Both the position numbers and the translations under genes were made by a program. A stretch of 64,000 bases of DNA. It comes from Crenobacter caeni (GTDB lineage: Bacteria > Pseudomonadota > Gammaproteobacteria > Burkholderiales > Chromobacteriaceae). The notes under the pieces are model-generated. The model searched no databases, was not told where the DNA came from, and worked only from the letters and a program-made list of their open reading frames with translations. Position 1 is the stretch's first letter, and each line of letters opens with the position of its first letter. Below are positions 44,166 through 52,797 of the stretch, piece after piece. Location of the stretch: NCBI RefSeq assembly GCF_010435965.1, contig NZ_JAAGAA010000006.1, forward strand, positions 1-64,000, read 5' to 3'.

Positions 44166-45816
44166 CTTTCTGTATCCATTGCTTGACCACTTCGGCGACA
44201 CGCTCGGGTTCTTTCGCCGCGAGCTCCTTCAGGTGTTCGACCAGCACGTCAACGCTGGAGCCGGCAGGCGGCAGGTCGTAGTCCTCGAGCAGCGGCGAGA
44301 CGACGTCTTCGCTGGCGTGAACCTGCGAGCGCTCGGCCACGGGCGGCAGTTTTGCCACGGCACCGGCCGGCAACGCCGCCGCCGGCACGCCGTCCTCGCT
44401 GACGGTGCGCTCGGGCGAGCGTTCGAAGCGGCGGCTGAACAGGCGGATGAAGGGCCGCACTAGCATGAGGTAGGCCAGCAGCAGGCCGAACAGCCAGGCG
44501 AGCGCGCGCGCGCCGTCCAGCCACAAGGCCTGCTCTTCCCACCACGGCGCCGCCGCGGGCACGCCGGCGAACGGCAGCACGCTGACCACCAGCGCGTCGC
44601 CGCGCTCGGCGTTTACGCCCAGCCCCTTCTTCAGGGTGTCCTCGATGCGGGCGATCTCGGCCGCCTGCCAGCCGCCCTTGGTCGGCGCGGCCGCCTGGTT
44701 GAGCATCACCGCGACGCTCAGCTGCTTGAGCTCGCCGCGAGCCTTCTTCACGTGCACGATATTGCGGTCGTACGCGTACTGGCGGGTCACCGCGTTGCGG
44801 CTGTTACCGGCCACCTCGCCTGCGGGTGCGGACGCGTCGGCGGGCATCGGCCGGTTGCTCAGCGAACCGGGCACGCCCAGCGCGGAGCGCTCGCTGCTGT
44901 TCTCCTCGCGCCTCGCCTCGTTGGTCACCTTGGGCGCCTCGCCGTATTGCTCGCGGGTTTCCTCGACGCGGTCGTTGTCGAGCGCGACGGTCACGCTCGC
45001 CTTGTAGTTGCCGGCCCCCACCACCGGTGCGAGCAGCGCGTCGATATTGGCGAGCGCCTCGTCACGCAGCCGCGCGCCGGACTCGCCGGCGGTGGCGGGC
45101 AGCCCGTCCTCGCCCAGGTCGACCCGCGCCGACAAGAGATTGCCGGCCTGGTCGACCAGCGTCACCTGCGAGGGCGAGAGCACCGACACCGAACCTGCGA
45201 CCAGCTTGACCACCGAGGCGATCTGCTCGCGGCTGAGTGTCTGCCCGGCCTTGAGCGTCACCACCACCGACGCGGACGCCTTATCGGACGGCGCGGTGAC
45301 GAAAGACGTCGCGCGCGGCAGCGACAGGTGCACCCGCGCGGCCGCCACCGGCTCGAGCGCCATCACGCTTTGCGCAAGCTCCCCTTCCAGGCCGCGCCGG
45401 AAGCGCACGTCCTGCACGAACTGGCTGACGCCCAGCGGGTCGTTCTGATCGAGCAGCTCGAGGCCGGCCGGCAGACGGGCGACCACGCCCTTGGCGGCCA
45501 GCTCCATGCGCACGCGCCCGAGCGCGTCGGCCGGCACCAGCACCTGGCCGCTTTGCGGGTGGATGCGGTAGGGCACCTTGGACGCGTCGAGCACCGCCAT
45601 CATGTCGGCGGCGGACACCTGCTCGCTCTGGCCGAACACCGGACGGTAGCTCGCGTCGCTTCGCCACAGCCACAGAGACGAGAGCGCCGTGAGCAAGACC
45701 GTCGCGCCGAGTACCAGCATGAGCAGACGGCGCGACGCGTCGGACATCGGCGCGCGGCCCTTGAGCGCGCCGCGGGCCTGCCCCGCCAGCGCCTTGACCT
45801 GGGTGAGTGCGTTCAT
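44146..45816 (-). CDS. fliF: Flagellar MS-ring protein FliF
   Basis: The MS-ring protein, 556 aa. The first TM is near residues 30-50 (LMLVLGATVLLTALSSLWLW). The periplasmic ring-building domain has MAVLDASKVPYRIHPQSGQV, VQDVRFRRGLEGELAQSV and VHLSLPRATSFV. The second TM is near 435-455 (LAWLFGLLLAYLMLVRPFIR), and the C-terminal FliG-binding tail contains VEHLKELAAKEPERVAEVV. ATG 45816 is preferred; GTG 45822 is possible. It is the base of the whole flagellum. Confidence 0.96.
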   Translation of the reverse strand: MNALTQVKALAGQARGALKGRAPMSDASRRLLMLVLGATVLLTALSSLWLWRSDASYRPVFGQSEQVSAADMMAVLDASKVPYRIHPQSGQVLVPADALGRVRMELAAKGVVARLPAGLELLDQNDPLGVSQFVQDVRFRRGLEGELAQSVMALEPVAAARVHLSLPRATSFVTAPSDKASASVVVTLKAGQTLSREQIASVVKLVAGSVSVLSPSQVTLVDQAGNLLSARVDLGEDGLPATAGESGARLRDEALANIDALLAPVVGAGNYKASVTVALDNDRVEETREQYGEAPKVTNEARREENSSERSALGVPGSLSNRPMPADASAPAGEVAGNSRNAVTRQYAYDRNIVHVKKARGELKQLSVAVMLNQAAAPTKGGWQAAEIARIEDTLKKGLGVNAERGDALVVSVLPFAGVPAAAPWWEEQALWLDGARALAWLFGLLLAYLMLVRPFIRLFSRRFERSPERTVSEDGVPAAALPAGAVAKLPPVAERSQVHASEDVVSPLLEDYDLPPAGSSVDVLVEHLKELAAKEPERVAEVVKQWIQKDGRKPA

Positions 45817-45826
45817 GGCCACCGGC

Positions 45827-46150
45827 TCAGACCTGCATCTTGATCAGGTCGTCGACCGCGCCGACTACCTTGTTGCGCACCTGCATCAGCATGGAGAACG
45901 ACAGGCTCGCCTCCTGGCTCATCAGCATGGCGCCGACCAGGTCGTCGCTGCGGCCGCTGTCGACGTCGGCCATCTTCTCGCCGGCGACGCGGCTGTCGGC
46001 GTCGACCGAGCGCACCGCGTCCATCATCGCCGCCGAGAAGCTCGCCGCCCCTTCCTGCCCGTCCGAGCCTTCACCCGCGGCGACACGGGCGAGCGCGCCC
46101 ATGTCGCCGGCCATGCGCGACTGCTCGGCCAGCAAGCCGATCAAATTCAT
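45827..46150 (-). CDS. fliE: Flagellar hook-basal body protein FliE
   Basis: The MS-ring/rod junction protein, 107 aa. The conserved C-terminal half shows VDSGRSDDLVGAMLMSQEAS and MLMQVRNKVVGAVDDLIKMQV, typical of FliE. ATG 46150 is chosen because GGGA lies eight bases upstream; ATG 46159 would put that site right against the start codon. It is the first gene of the minus-strand fliEFGHIJ operon, 229 bases from the divergent fliM. Confidence 0.92.
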   Translation of the reverse strand: MNLIGLLAEQSRMAGDMGALARVAAGEGSDGQEGAASFSAAMMDAVRSVDADSRVAGEKMADVDSGRSDDLVGAMLMSQEASLSFSMLMQVRNKVVGAVDDLIKMQV

Positions 46151-46379
46151 TTCTGCCATTCCCAACCCGCAAACGATGCGCGTCACGCTGGGCGTGCCGC
46201 CGCAATTTAAAATTCGATCTATTCAAAAGAAGTGCGAGTTTAAATAAATGCCTTTAGCTTGGCTTTGTGAATTTTCACGCGCTCCGATGGCGCAATCCGG
46301 CCGGCGTGCAAGGTAAGATGCGCGTCTTTAAACGTTAAACAGTGAAAAGCGGGGCAAAAACCCGGCGCCTAATTAAAGA
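46151..46379. promoter_or_regulatory. Divergent fliE / fliM intergenic region
   Basis: A 229-base gene-free region that must hold the promoters of fliEFGHIJ and fliMNPQR-flhBA. It is AT-rich in its left third (46205-46275). I found no convincing -24/-12 sigma-54 pair on either strand and no TAAG-N15-GTCGC motif. In characterised lateral loci lafK lies here; it is absent. Confidence 0.5.
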
Positions 46380-47387
46380 ATGAGCAAAGCCAAGATCGTC
46401 CCGCCCGCGCGCGCGCACGGCATGCAGACGCTGGACCCGACCACGCTGGGCCGCCCCCTGCATCTGCTGCCGCTGTTCCACACCCAGCTGGAACGGGCGC
46501 TCAGTGGCGCCGTCAACACCCTGCTCAACCGGCGCTACCGCGCCGGCTTCCACTTTTGCGATGCCCGCGCCGGCACCGCCGCGCGCGACGAGCGCTGGCA
46601 GTGGTTCGACGACGGCGCGGGCGGCATGCTCGCGCTCAAGCTCGAACGCCCGCTGTTGCTGGCCATCCTCGACTACCGCTTCGGCGTGCGCAGCGCGCCG
46701 AAGCCCGAGGCGCCCCCTGCGCCGGCTGCCGACACCGCCGCCGCAGGCGAGGCGCCGGGCACGCACTCAGACGACGCAGCGCCTGCCAAAGCGCCCTCGC
46801 CGGCCGTCGAGACCGCGCAGGCGGTCGAGCGCATGGCGGATCGCGCCGCACAAGCGGTGCCGACCGAGACCGAGCGCCGGCTCGAGCGCCTGCTCGCCCA
46901 GCACCTGCTGCCCTCGGCGCACGAGGCGCTCGCCGTCCTCGGCGAGGTCCGCACCGACGCTACCCTCGCGGCCCTGCCGCTGCCGCCGCCGCGACCGGCC
47001 GCATATGTCGTCGCGCTGTCGATGCGCGACGAGGTCGGCGGCAGCCGCGGACTGATGCGCATCGCGCTGGATGCCGTCGCCTTCGAGCGCCTGCTCGCGG
47101 TACTGGGCGAGCAGCGCGAAAAGCGCCTACCGGCTACCACCGACGCGGCGTTCGCCAGCCGGCTGCGCGTCGAGCTCAACGCGCGGCTGGTCGACAAGCG
47201 CCTGCCGCTTAGCGATGTGCTCGCGCTCACCGTCGGCAGCGTGCTGCCGGTGAAACTTGCCGCGCGCGCCGACGTGCAGGTGCGCGAGCGCCGCGTGTTC
47301 ACCGCCACGGTCGCCGAACACCACGGCCGGCTGTGCCTGACCGCGTTTACCGAAGCCGACGCCCCCGCGTCCACCACAGGATCCTGA
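46380..47387 (+). CDS. fliM: Flagellar motor switch protein FliM, lateral type
   Basis: A C-ring protein of 335 aa. The N-terminal half is reduced and diverged: a helical part HTQLERALSGAVNTLLNRRY (residues about 33-52), a low-complexity Ala/Pro linker (about 105-150), a middle domain with YVVALSMRDEVGGSRGLMRI, and a recognisable SpoA domain at the end (RLRVELNARLVDKRLPLSDV, then LTVGSVLPVKL). The short N-terminal CheY-docking motif (LSQDEIDALL in E. coli) is absent. The call rests on the SpoA domain and position before fliN. It is possible that switching is not controlled through CheY in the usual way. Confidence 0.85.
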   Translation: MSKAKIVPPARAHGMQTLDPTTLGRPLHLLPLFHTQLERALSGAVNTLLNRRYRAGFHFCDARAGTAARDERWQWFDDGAGGMLALKLERPLLLAILDYRFGVRSAPKPEAPPAPAADTAAAGEAPGTHSDDAAPAKAPSPAVETAQAVERMADRAAQAVPTETERRLERLLAQHLLPSAHEALAVLGEVRTDATLAALPLPPPRPAAYVVALSMRDEVGGSRGLMRIALDAVAFERLLAVLGEQREKRLPATTDAAFASRLRVELNARLVDKRLPLSDVLALTVGSVLPVKLAARADVQVRERRVFTATVAEHHGRLCLTAFTEADAPASTTGS

Positions 47388-47388
47388 C

Positions 47389-47730
47389 ATGTCCCAAGCT
47401 GACGATTTCGACCTCGAACACCTGTTCGACGAACCCGCCGCCGACGCGGCTGCCCCCGTGCGCGCGCCCGAACGCGACCTGCGCGGCCTGTTGCGCAAGA
47501 TCCCGGTACGCCTGACGCTGGAAGTCGGCGGCGCCGACGTGTCGCTGGCCGACCTCTTCGCGATCGAGCACGGCTCGGTGATCGAACTGGACAAGCTCGC
47601 CGGCGAGCCGCTGGACATCCGCGTCAACGGCACCCTGATCGGCCGCGCCGAAGTGGTGGTCAGCGGCGAGAACTACGGCCTGCGCGTCGTCGAACTCTCC
47701 GAAATCGACGTGGACAGCTTCACGCCATGA
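47389..47730 (+). CDS. fliN: Flagellar motor switch protein FliN
   Basis: A C-ring protein of 113 aa. The C-terminal SpoA domain shows LRKIPVRLTLEVGGADVSLA, IEHGSVIELDKLAGEPLDIR, VNGTLIGRAEVVV and YGLRVVELSE, the classic FliN pattern. The N-terminal 35 residues are acidic and variable. It starts one base after fliM and overlaps fliP by 4 bases. No fliO lies between fliN and fliP. Confidence 0.95.
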   Translation: MSQADDFDLEHLFDEPAADAAAPVRAPERDLRGLLRKIPVRLTLEVGGADVSLADLFAIEHGSVIELDKLAGEPLDIRVNGTLIGRAEVVVSGENYGLRVVELSEIDVDSFTP

Positions 47731-48488
47731 AACGCGGGATGGTCCTGGGCGGCGTGCTCGCCGGCACCCTGCTGCTCGCCGCCAGCGGCGCCGCCCACGC
47801 GGAGAACACGCTGAGCCTGCTCACCGCGACCAACGAAGGCCGGCAGATCGACTTCACGGTGAAGACGCAGATCCTCATCCTGATGACCCTGCTCGGGCTG
47901 CTGCCGGTGCTGGTGCTGATGATGACGAGCTTCACCCGCTTCGTGATCGTGCTCGCGCTGCTGCGCCAGGCGCTGGGCCTGCAACAGGGTCTGCCCACCC
48001 GCCTGATCACCGGCGTCGCGCTGATCCTCACCTTGCTGGTGATGCGCCCGGTCGGCCTGGAAGTGTGGCAAAAGGCGATGGTGCCGTTCGACCGCGACGA
48101 GATCACCATGACCGAGGCGCTCGCGCGCGGCGAGGACCCGGTCAGCCGCTTCATGCTCGCGCAGACGAGCAAGACCGCGCTCGCCCAGGTCGCCCGCCTG
48201 TCCGGCGAGGCGCATGTCACCGACCCACAAAAACACGCGTTCCCGGTCAAGCTCGCTGCCTTCGTGCTGTCCGAACTGAAGACCGCGTTCCAGATCGGCT
48301 GCATGCTGTTCATCCCCTTCCTGGTCGTCGACATCGTCGTCGCCAGCGTGCTGATGGCGATGGGCATGATGATGCTCTCGCCCCTGGTGATCTCGCTGCC
48401 GCTCAAGCTGTTGCTGTTCGTGCTGGTCGACGGCTGGTCGCTGACGGTGAACACGCTGGTCGGCTCGGTCCGCGCGGGCGGAGGCTGA
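47727..48488 (+). CDS. fliP: Flagellar type III export protein FliP
   Basis: An export-gate component, 253 aa. The signal peptide (MVLGGVLAGTLLLAASGAAHA) is cleaved in this family. Further motifs are LMMTSFTRFVIVLALLRQAL near residues 70-90, FMLAQT, FPVKLAAFVLSELKTAFQIG, FLVVDIVVASVLMAMGMMML and the C-terminal DGWSLTVNTLVGS. FliP normally needs FliO for stability; that gene is not present, as in other lateral systems. Confidence 0.97.
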   Translation: MKRGMVLGGVLAGTLLLAASGAAHAENTLSLLTATNEGRQIDFTVKTQILILMTLLGLLPVLVLMMTSFTRFVIVLALLRQALGLQQGLPTRLITGVALILTLLVMRPVGLEVWQKAMVPFDRDEITMTEALARGEDPVSRFMLAQTSKTALAQVARLSGEAHVTDPQKHAFPVKLAAFVLSELKTAFQIGCMLFIPFLVVDIVVASVLMAMGMMMLSPLVISLPLKLLLFVLVDGWSLTVNTLVGSVRAGGG

Positions 48489-48489
48489 C

Positions 48490-48762
48490 ATGCTGACCCC
48501 CGATATCGCCGTCGACCTCCTGAACGACACGCTCGACCTCACCGTCGTGCTGGTGGTGCTGTTGATCCTGCCCGGCCTGATCGTCGGCGTAGTGGTCAGC
48601 CTGATCCAGGCGGCCACGCAGATCAACGAGCAGACGCTGTCCTTCCTGCCGCGCCTGCTGGTGACCTTTGCGGTGCTGGCGCTCGCCGGCCACTGGATCA
48701 CCGGTGCACTGATGGACTTTTGCATCGCCATGTTCGAGCGCGCCGCCGCGCTGGTCGGATAA
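48490..48762 (+). CDS. fliQ: Flagellar type III export protein FliQ
   Basis: An export-gate component, 90 aa with two TM helices. It contains LPGLIVGVVVSLIQAATQIN and EQTLSFLPRLLVTFAVLALA, the family signature, and ends in a third amphipathic segment. It starts one base after fliP and ends three bases before fliR. Confidence 0.97.
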   Translation: MLTPDIAVDLLNDTLDLTVVLVVLLILPGLIVGVVVSLIQAATQINEQTLSFLPRLLVTFAVLALAGHWITGALMDFCIAMFERAAALVG

Positions 48763-48765
48763 GGC

Positions 48766-49548
48766 ATGACCGGCCCCTACGCGCTGCTCATCGAGACGCT
48801 GCCTGCCTTCTGGTGGCCGTTCTGCCGCATCCTCGCCGCGCTGTCGATTGCCCCCTTCCTCGGCGACGCGCTGCTGCCGATGCGCATGCGCATTGCCGCC
48901 GCGTTCGCGCTTGCCGTCGCGCTGTTGCCGATGTTCATCGGCAAGCTGCCCGCGATCGACCCCTTCTCGCTCGCCGGTATCGCCGCCACCGCCGAGCAGG
49001 CGGTGATCGGCCTGTTGATCGGCCTTGCCTTCTATCTGGTGCTCGCCGTGCTGTCGGTACTGGGCTACCTGATCTCGTCGCAGATGGCGCTGTCGATGGC
49101 GGTGATGAACGACCCGGGCAACGGCCAGAGCTCGGACGTGCTCTCCAACCTGCTCTACCTGTTCGCCGCGCTGCTGTTTTTCGCGATGGACGCGCACCTG
49201 GTGCTCGCGCAGGTGGTCGTCGACAGCTTCCGCCACTGGCCGGTCGGCGGCGGCCTCCCCGTGGGCGCGCTGCACTCGCTTGCGCTGGGGGGCGGCTGGG
49301 TGCTGTCGGCGGCGATCCTGCTCGCGTTGCCGGCGGTGTTCGCGACCTTCGTCGTGCAGGTGGGCTTCGGCCTGATCAACCGGGTCGCCCCCGCGCTCAA
49401 CCTCTTCTCGCTGGGTTTCCCGCTGGTCACGCTGTTCGGCCTGGTCTCGCTCGGGCTGACCATCCGCTTCATCCCCGACAACTATGTGCGCCTGAGCAGC
49501 CAGATCCTCGACTTGCTCGGCCAGCTGATGGGAGGCGCGCGTGGCTGA
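48766..49548 (+). CDS. fliR: Flagellar type III export protein FliR
   Basis: An export-gate component, 260 aa, about six TM segments. Motifs are FCRILAALSIAPFLGDALLP near residues 20-40, EQAVIGLLIGLAFYLVLAVL, LGYLISSQMALSMAVMNDPG, LFFAMDAHLVL, and GFGLINRVAPALNLFSLGFP. Its 3' end overlaps the GTG start of flhB. Confidence 0.96.
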   Translation: MTGPYALLIETLPAFWWPFCRILAALSIAPFLGDALLPMRMRIAAAFALAVALLPMFIGKLPAIDPFSLAGIAATAEQAVIGLLIGLAFYLVLAVLSVLGYLISSQMALSMAVMNDPGNGQSSDVLSNLLYLFAALLFFAMDAHLVLAQVVVDSFRHWPVGGGLPVGALHSLALGGGWVLSAAILLALPAVFATFVVQVGFGLINRVAPALNLFSLGFPLVTLFGLVSLGLTIRFIPDNYVRLSSQILDLLGQLMGGARG

Positions 49549-50677
49549 GCAAACCGGCGACAAGTCTGAAAAGGCCACACCACACAAACTCAGGCGCGCC
49601 CGCGAAGAGGGCCAGATCCCGCGCGCGCGCGACTTCGCGTCCGCCGTCGGCCTCTTGCTCGCGTTGAAACTCGCGTTCTGGCTGATGCCCGTCTGGCTTG
49701 AGGACTTCCGCCGCCTGTTCACGCTCGCCTACGCGCCGCTGACCGGCACCCACTCGGTCGACAACGCGCTGTCGCTCTTGAGCGCGGCGACCTTTGCGCT
49801 GACCGTAAAGATGGTCGCGCCGCTCGCGCTGGTGCCGCTCACCATCATCGCGTTCTCGATGGTGCCCGGCGGCTGGGTGTTCGTCGTCAAGAAGCTGCTG
49901 CCCAACTTCAAGGCCTTGAGTCCGCTCAAGCACTTCGGCAAGCTCGCCTCGGCCAGCCACTGGAGCGAGATCGGCAAGGCGATCGCCAAGGCGTTGGTGC
50001 TCGGCCTCGTGCTCTACCACACCGCGTTCTCGACCCGAGACGCGATCTTCGCGCAGGCGGGCAGCCCGCTGCCCGAAATGCTCGCGCACGCGGGAAACCT
50101 GCTGCTCTCGGCGCTGATGTCGCTCGCCGCGGTGTTCTTCGTGTTCGCGGTGATCGACGTGCCGCTGCAGGTCTACCTGTTCATGCGCCAGCAGAAGATG
50201 AGCAAGCAGGAAGTGAAGGACGAGTACAAGAGCACCGAGGGCCGCCCCGAGATCAAGCAGCGCATGCGGCAGATCCAGCGCCAGATGGCGCAGGGCGCGC
50301 TGCGCAAGCAGGTGCCCGGCGCCGACGTCGTCGTCGTCAACCCCGAGCACTACGCGGTCGCGCTCAAGTACGACGAGAAGCGCGCCGAGGCGCCGTTCGC
50401 CATCGCCAAGGGCGTCGACGAGATGGCCGTCTATATCCGCACGCTGGCGCGCGAACACGGCATCGAGGTGGTCAGCGCGCCGCCTTTGGCGCGCGCGATC
50501 TACCACACCACCCAGGTCAACCAGCAGATCCCCGCGCCGCTTTATCGCGCGGTCGCGCAGGTGCTGACCTACGTCCTGCAACTGAAGGCCTTCCGTGACG
50601 GGCGCCGCGAACGCGCACCCAGTCTGGGCACGCTGAGTGTCCCGGCACGGATGGCCGACCCGGAAGTCAAAGCATGA
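49541..50677 (+). CDS. flhB: Flagellar export switch protein FlhB
   Basis: The substrate-specificity switch, 378 aa. The N-terminus is EKATPHKLRRAREEGQIPRA; four TM segments follow to about residue 215; the basic linker is KQEVKDEYKSTEGRPEIKQR. The autocleavage site is NPEHY (residues about 267-271) instead of the common NPTHY; cleavage is between Asn and Pro, so it should still work. The C-terminal cytoplasmic domain shows APFAIAKGVDEMAVYIR. The start is GTG 49541 with GGAGG upstream, overlapping fliR. Confidence 0.96.
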   Translation: MAEQTGDKSEKATPHKLRRAREEGQIPRARDFASAVGLLLALKLAFWLMPVWLEDFRRLFTLAYAPLTGTHSVDNALSLLSAATFALTVKMVAPLALVPLTIIAFSMVPGGWVFVVKKLLPNFKALSPLKHFGKLASASHWSEIGKAIAKALVLGLVLYHTAFSTRDAIFAQAGSPLPEMLAHAGNLLLSALMSLAAVFFVFAVIDVPLQVYLFMRQQKMSKQEVKDEYKSTEGRPEIKQRMRQIQRQMAQGALRKQVPGADVVVVNPEHYAVALKYDEKRAEAPFAIAKGVDEMAVYIRTLAREHGIEVVSAPPLARAIYHTTQVNQQIPAPLYRAVAQVLTYVLQLKAFRDGRRERAPSLGTLSVPARMADPEVKA

Positions 50678-52767
50678 AAGCCCTCTCCCGCCTGATCGCA
50701 GAACTTGGCCGGCACAAGGTCGCGGCGCCGATCTTCCTGCTCGCCATCCTGGCGATGGTGATCCTGCCCTTGCCGCCCCTGGCGCTCGACCTGCTGTTCA
50801 CCTTCAACATCGTGCTCGCGATCGTGGTGATCCTGGTCAGCGTCGGCGCGCGCCGGCCGCTGGACTTCTCGGTGTTCCCGACCATCATCCTCGCCACCAC
50901 GCTGATGCGCCTGACGCTGAACGTCGCGTCGACCCGCGTGGTACTGCTCAACGGCCACGAGGGCACCGGCGCCGCCGGCCGGGTGATCGAGGCGTTCGGC
51001 CATGTGGTGATCGGCGGCAACTTCGTGGTCGGCCTGGTGGTGTTCGTGATCCTGATGATCATCAACTTCATCGTGGTCACCAAGGGCGCCGAACGGATCT
51101 CGGAAGTGTCGGCCCGCTTCACGCTGGACGCCCTGCCGGGCAAGCAGATGGCCATCGACGCTGATCTCAACGCCGGCGTGATCAACCAGGAAACCGCGCA
51201 GAAGCGCCGCCGCGAGATCTCGACCGAGGCAGATTTTTACGGCGCGATGGACGGCGCGTCCAAGTTCGTGCGCGGCGACGCGATCGCCGGCATCCTGATC
51301 CTGATCATCAACCTGGTCGGCGGTGTCGCCATCGGCGCACTGATGCACGACATGGCCGCCGGCGACGCCTTCCGCCAGTACGCGCTGATGACCATCGGCG
51401 ACGGCCTGGTCGCGCAGATCCCGGCGCTGCTCTTGTCCACCGCCGCCGCCATCATCGTCACCCGTATCAGCGACGGCGACGGCGACATGCAGGAAGAAGT
51501 CGGCCGCCAGCTATTGGCGCAGCCGGGCGTGCTCTACTCGGCCGCCGCCATGATGGCCATCCTGGCGGCGATCCCCGGCATGCCGTGGCCGCCCTTTTTG
51601 GTGTTCGCGCTGGTGCTGGCCTTTGTCGGCTGGCGGCTGTCGCTGCGCGAGGTGAAGCCGGCCACGCCGACACTCGACCCGGCCGTCGTCGACGCCGCGC
51701 TCAAGAGCGAAGAGGCGGAGCCCGACTGGAGCGCGCTGCCGGTGGTCTCGCCGCTCTCGCTGACCATGGGCTTCAAGCTGGTTGCGCTGATCGACCCTAC
51801 CCAAGGCGCGCCCTTGACCCGCCGAGTCAAGGGCGTGCGCCAGAGCCTGAGCGAGAGCATGGGCGTGCTGCTGCCGCCCGTCGCACTGAAGGACGACCTG
51901 AAACTCGGCGCCACCCAGTACGCGGTGTTGCTCGGCGGCGCGCGCATCGCCGAGGGCGAGGTCTACCCGGACCGGATGATGGCGATCGAGTCGCCGCAGG
52001 TGTACGGCAAGCTCGACGGCGTGCCAGGCATCGACCCGGCGTTCGGCATGACCGTGATGTGGATAGAGCGCGAACAGAAGGCGCACGCGCTGGGGCTGGG
52101 CTACCAGGTGGTCGACTGCGCGAGCGTGATCGCCACCCACCTGAACAAGGTGCTGCGCGAGCACCTGTCCGAACTGTTCCGCCACGACGACGTCACCGCG
52201 CTGAACGAGCGCCTCGCGCTGATGGCGCCCAAGCTCGCCGCCGCGCTGGCGCAGGCGGTACCGGTGACGCTGCAACTGAAGGTGTTCCGCGCGCTGCTCG
52301 CCGAGCAGGTGTCGCTCAAAGACATCGTGCCCATCGCCGGCGCCCTGCTCGAGGGCAGCGAGGTGAGCAAGGACGCGGTGATGCTCGCCGCCGAGGTGCG
52401 CGTCGCGCTACGCCGGCAGATCGTCGAGACGCTCGCCGGCGCGCGCGCGCCGCTCAAAGCCTACAACCTGGGCGCCGAGTTGGAGAACCTGCTGTTGGGC
52501 GCGCTGGGCCAGGCGCAGCAGACAGGCAAGGCACCGCTGGACGCCTTCCCGGTCGACCCCAATGTGCTCAGCCAACTGCAGACGCATATGCCACTGGTGC
52601 GCGAGCGCATGAAACAGGACGGCGGCGCGCCGCTGCTGTTGGTGATGCCGCAGATCCGCCCGCTGCTCGCCCGCTACGCGCGCCTGTTCGCGCCGGGGCT
52701 TGCCGTGCTCTCGTACAACGAGGTGCCGGACAACCGCGAAGTCACGCTGACCGGGACGCTGGGCTGA
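50674..52767 (+). CDS. flhA: Flagellar export gate protein FlhA
   Basis: The major export-gate subunit, 697 aa (E. coli 692). The N-terminal half has about eight TM segments, with VSVGARRPLDFSVFPTIILA and TRVVLLNGHEGTGAAGRVIE near residues 50-110, and the FHIPEP signature MAIDADLNAGVINQETAQKR near 150-170. The cytoplasmic C-terminal domain (about 330-697) includes VDCASVIATHLNKVLREHLS. The ATG overlaps the flhB TGA (ATGA). It ends the fliM-flhA operon core. Confidence 0.97.
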   Translation: MKALSRLIAELGRHKVAAPIFLLAILAMVILPLPPLALDLLFTFNIVLAIVVILVSVGARRPLDFSVFPTIILATTLMRLTLNVASTRVVLLNGHEGTGAAGRVIEAFGHVVIGGNFVVGLVVFVILMIINFIVVTKGAERISEVSARFTLDALPGKQMAIDADLNAGVINQETAQKRRREISTEADFYGAMDGASKFVRGDAIAGILILIINLVGGVAIGALMHDMAAGDAFRQYALMTIGDGLVAQIPALLLSTAAAIIVTRISDGDGDMQEEVGRQLLAQPGVLYSAAAMMAILAAIPGMPWPPFLVFALVLAFVGWRLSLREVKPATPTLDPAVVDAALKSEEAEPDWSALPVVSPLSLTMGFKLVALIDPTQGAPLTRRVKGVRQSLSESMGVLLPPVALKDDLKLGATQYAVLLGGARIAEGEVYPDRMMAIESPQVYGKLDGVPGIDPAFGMTVMWIEREQKAHALGLGYQVVDCASVIATHLNKVLREHLSELFRHDDVTALNERLALMAPKLAAALAQAVPVTLQLKVFRALLAEQVSLKDIVPIAGALLEGSEVSKDAVMLAAEVRVALRRQIVETLAGARAPLKAYNLGAELENLLLGALGQAQQTGKAPLDAFPVDPNVLSQLQTHMPLVRERMKQDGGAPLLLVMPQIRPLLARYARLFAPGLAVLSYNEVPDNREVTLTGTLG

Positions 52768-52797
52768 GCCAGAACTTTCAGGAAATAAAGGACACCC

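Noticed and set aside
46151-46379. Possible sigma-54 promoters between fliE and fliM (TTGGC and TGGCGC segments)
   Set aside because: None has the GG-N10-GC spacing with a TTGC -12 element.
21600-52767. Injectisome-type type III secretion system
   Set aside because: Rod, hook, ring, filament, stator and sigma-28 genes are all present; the export genes belong to a flagellum.
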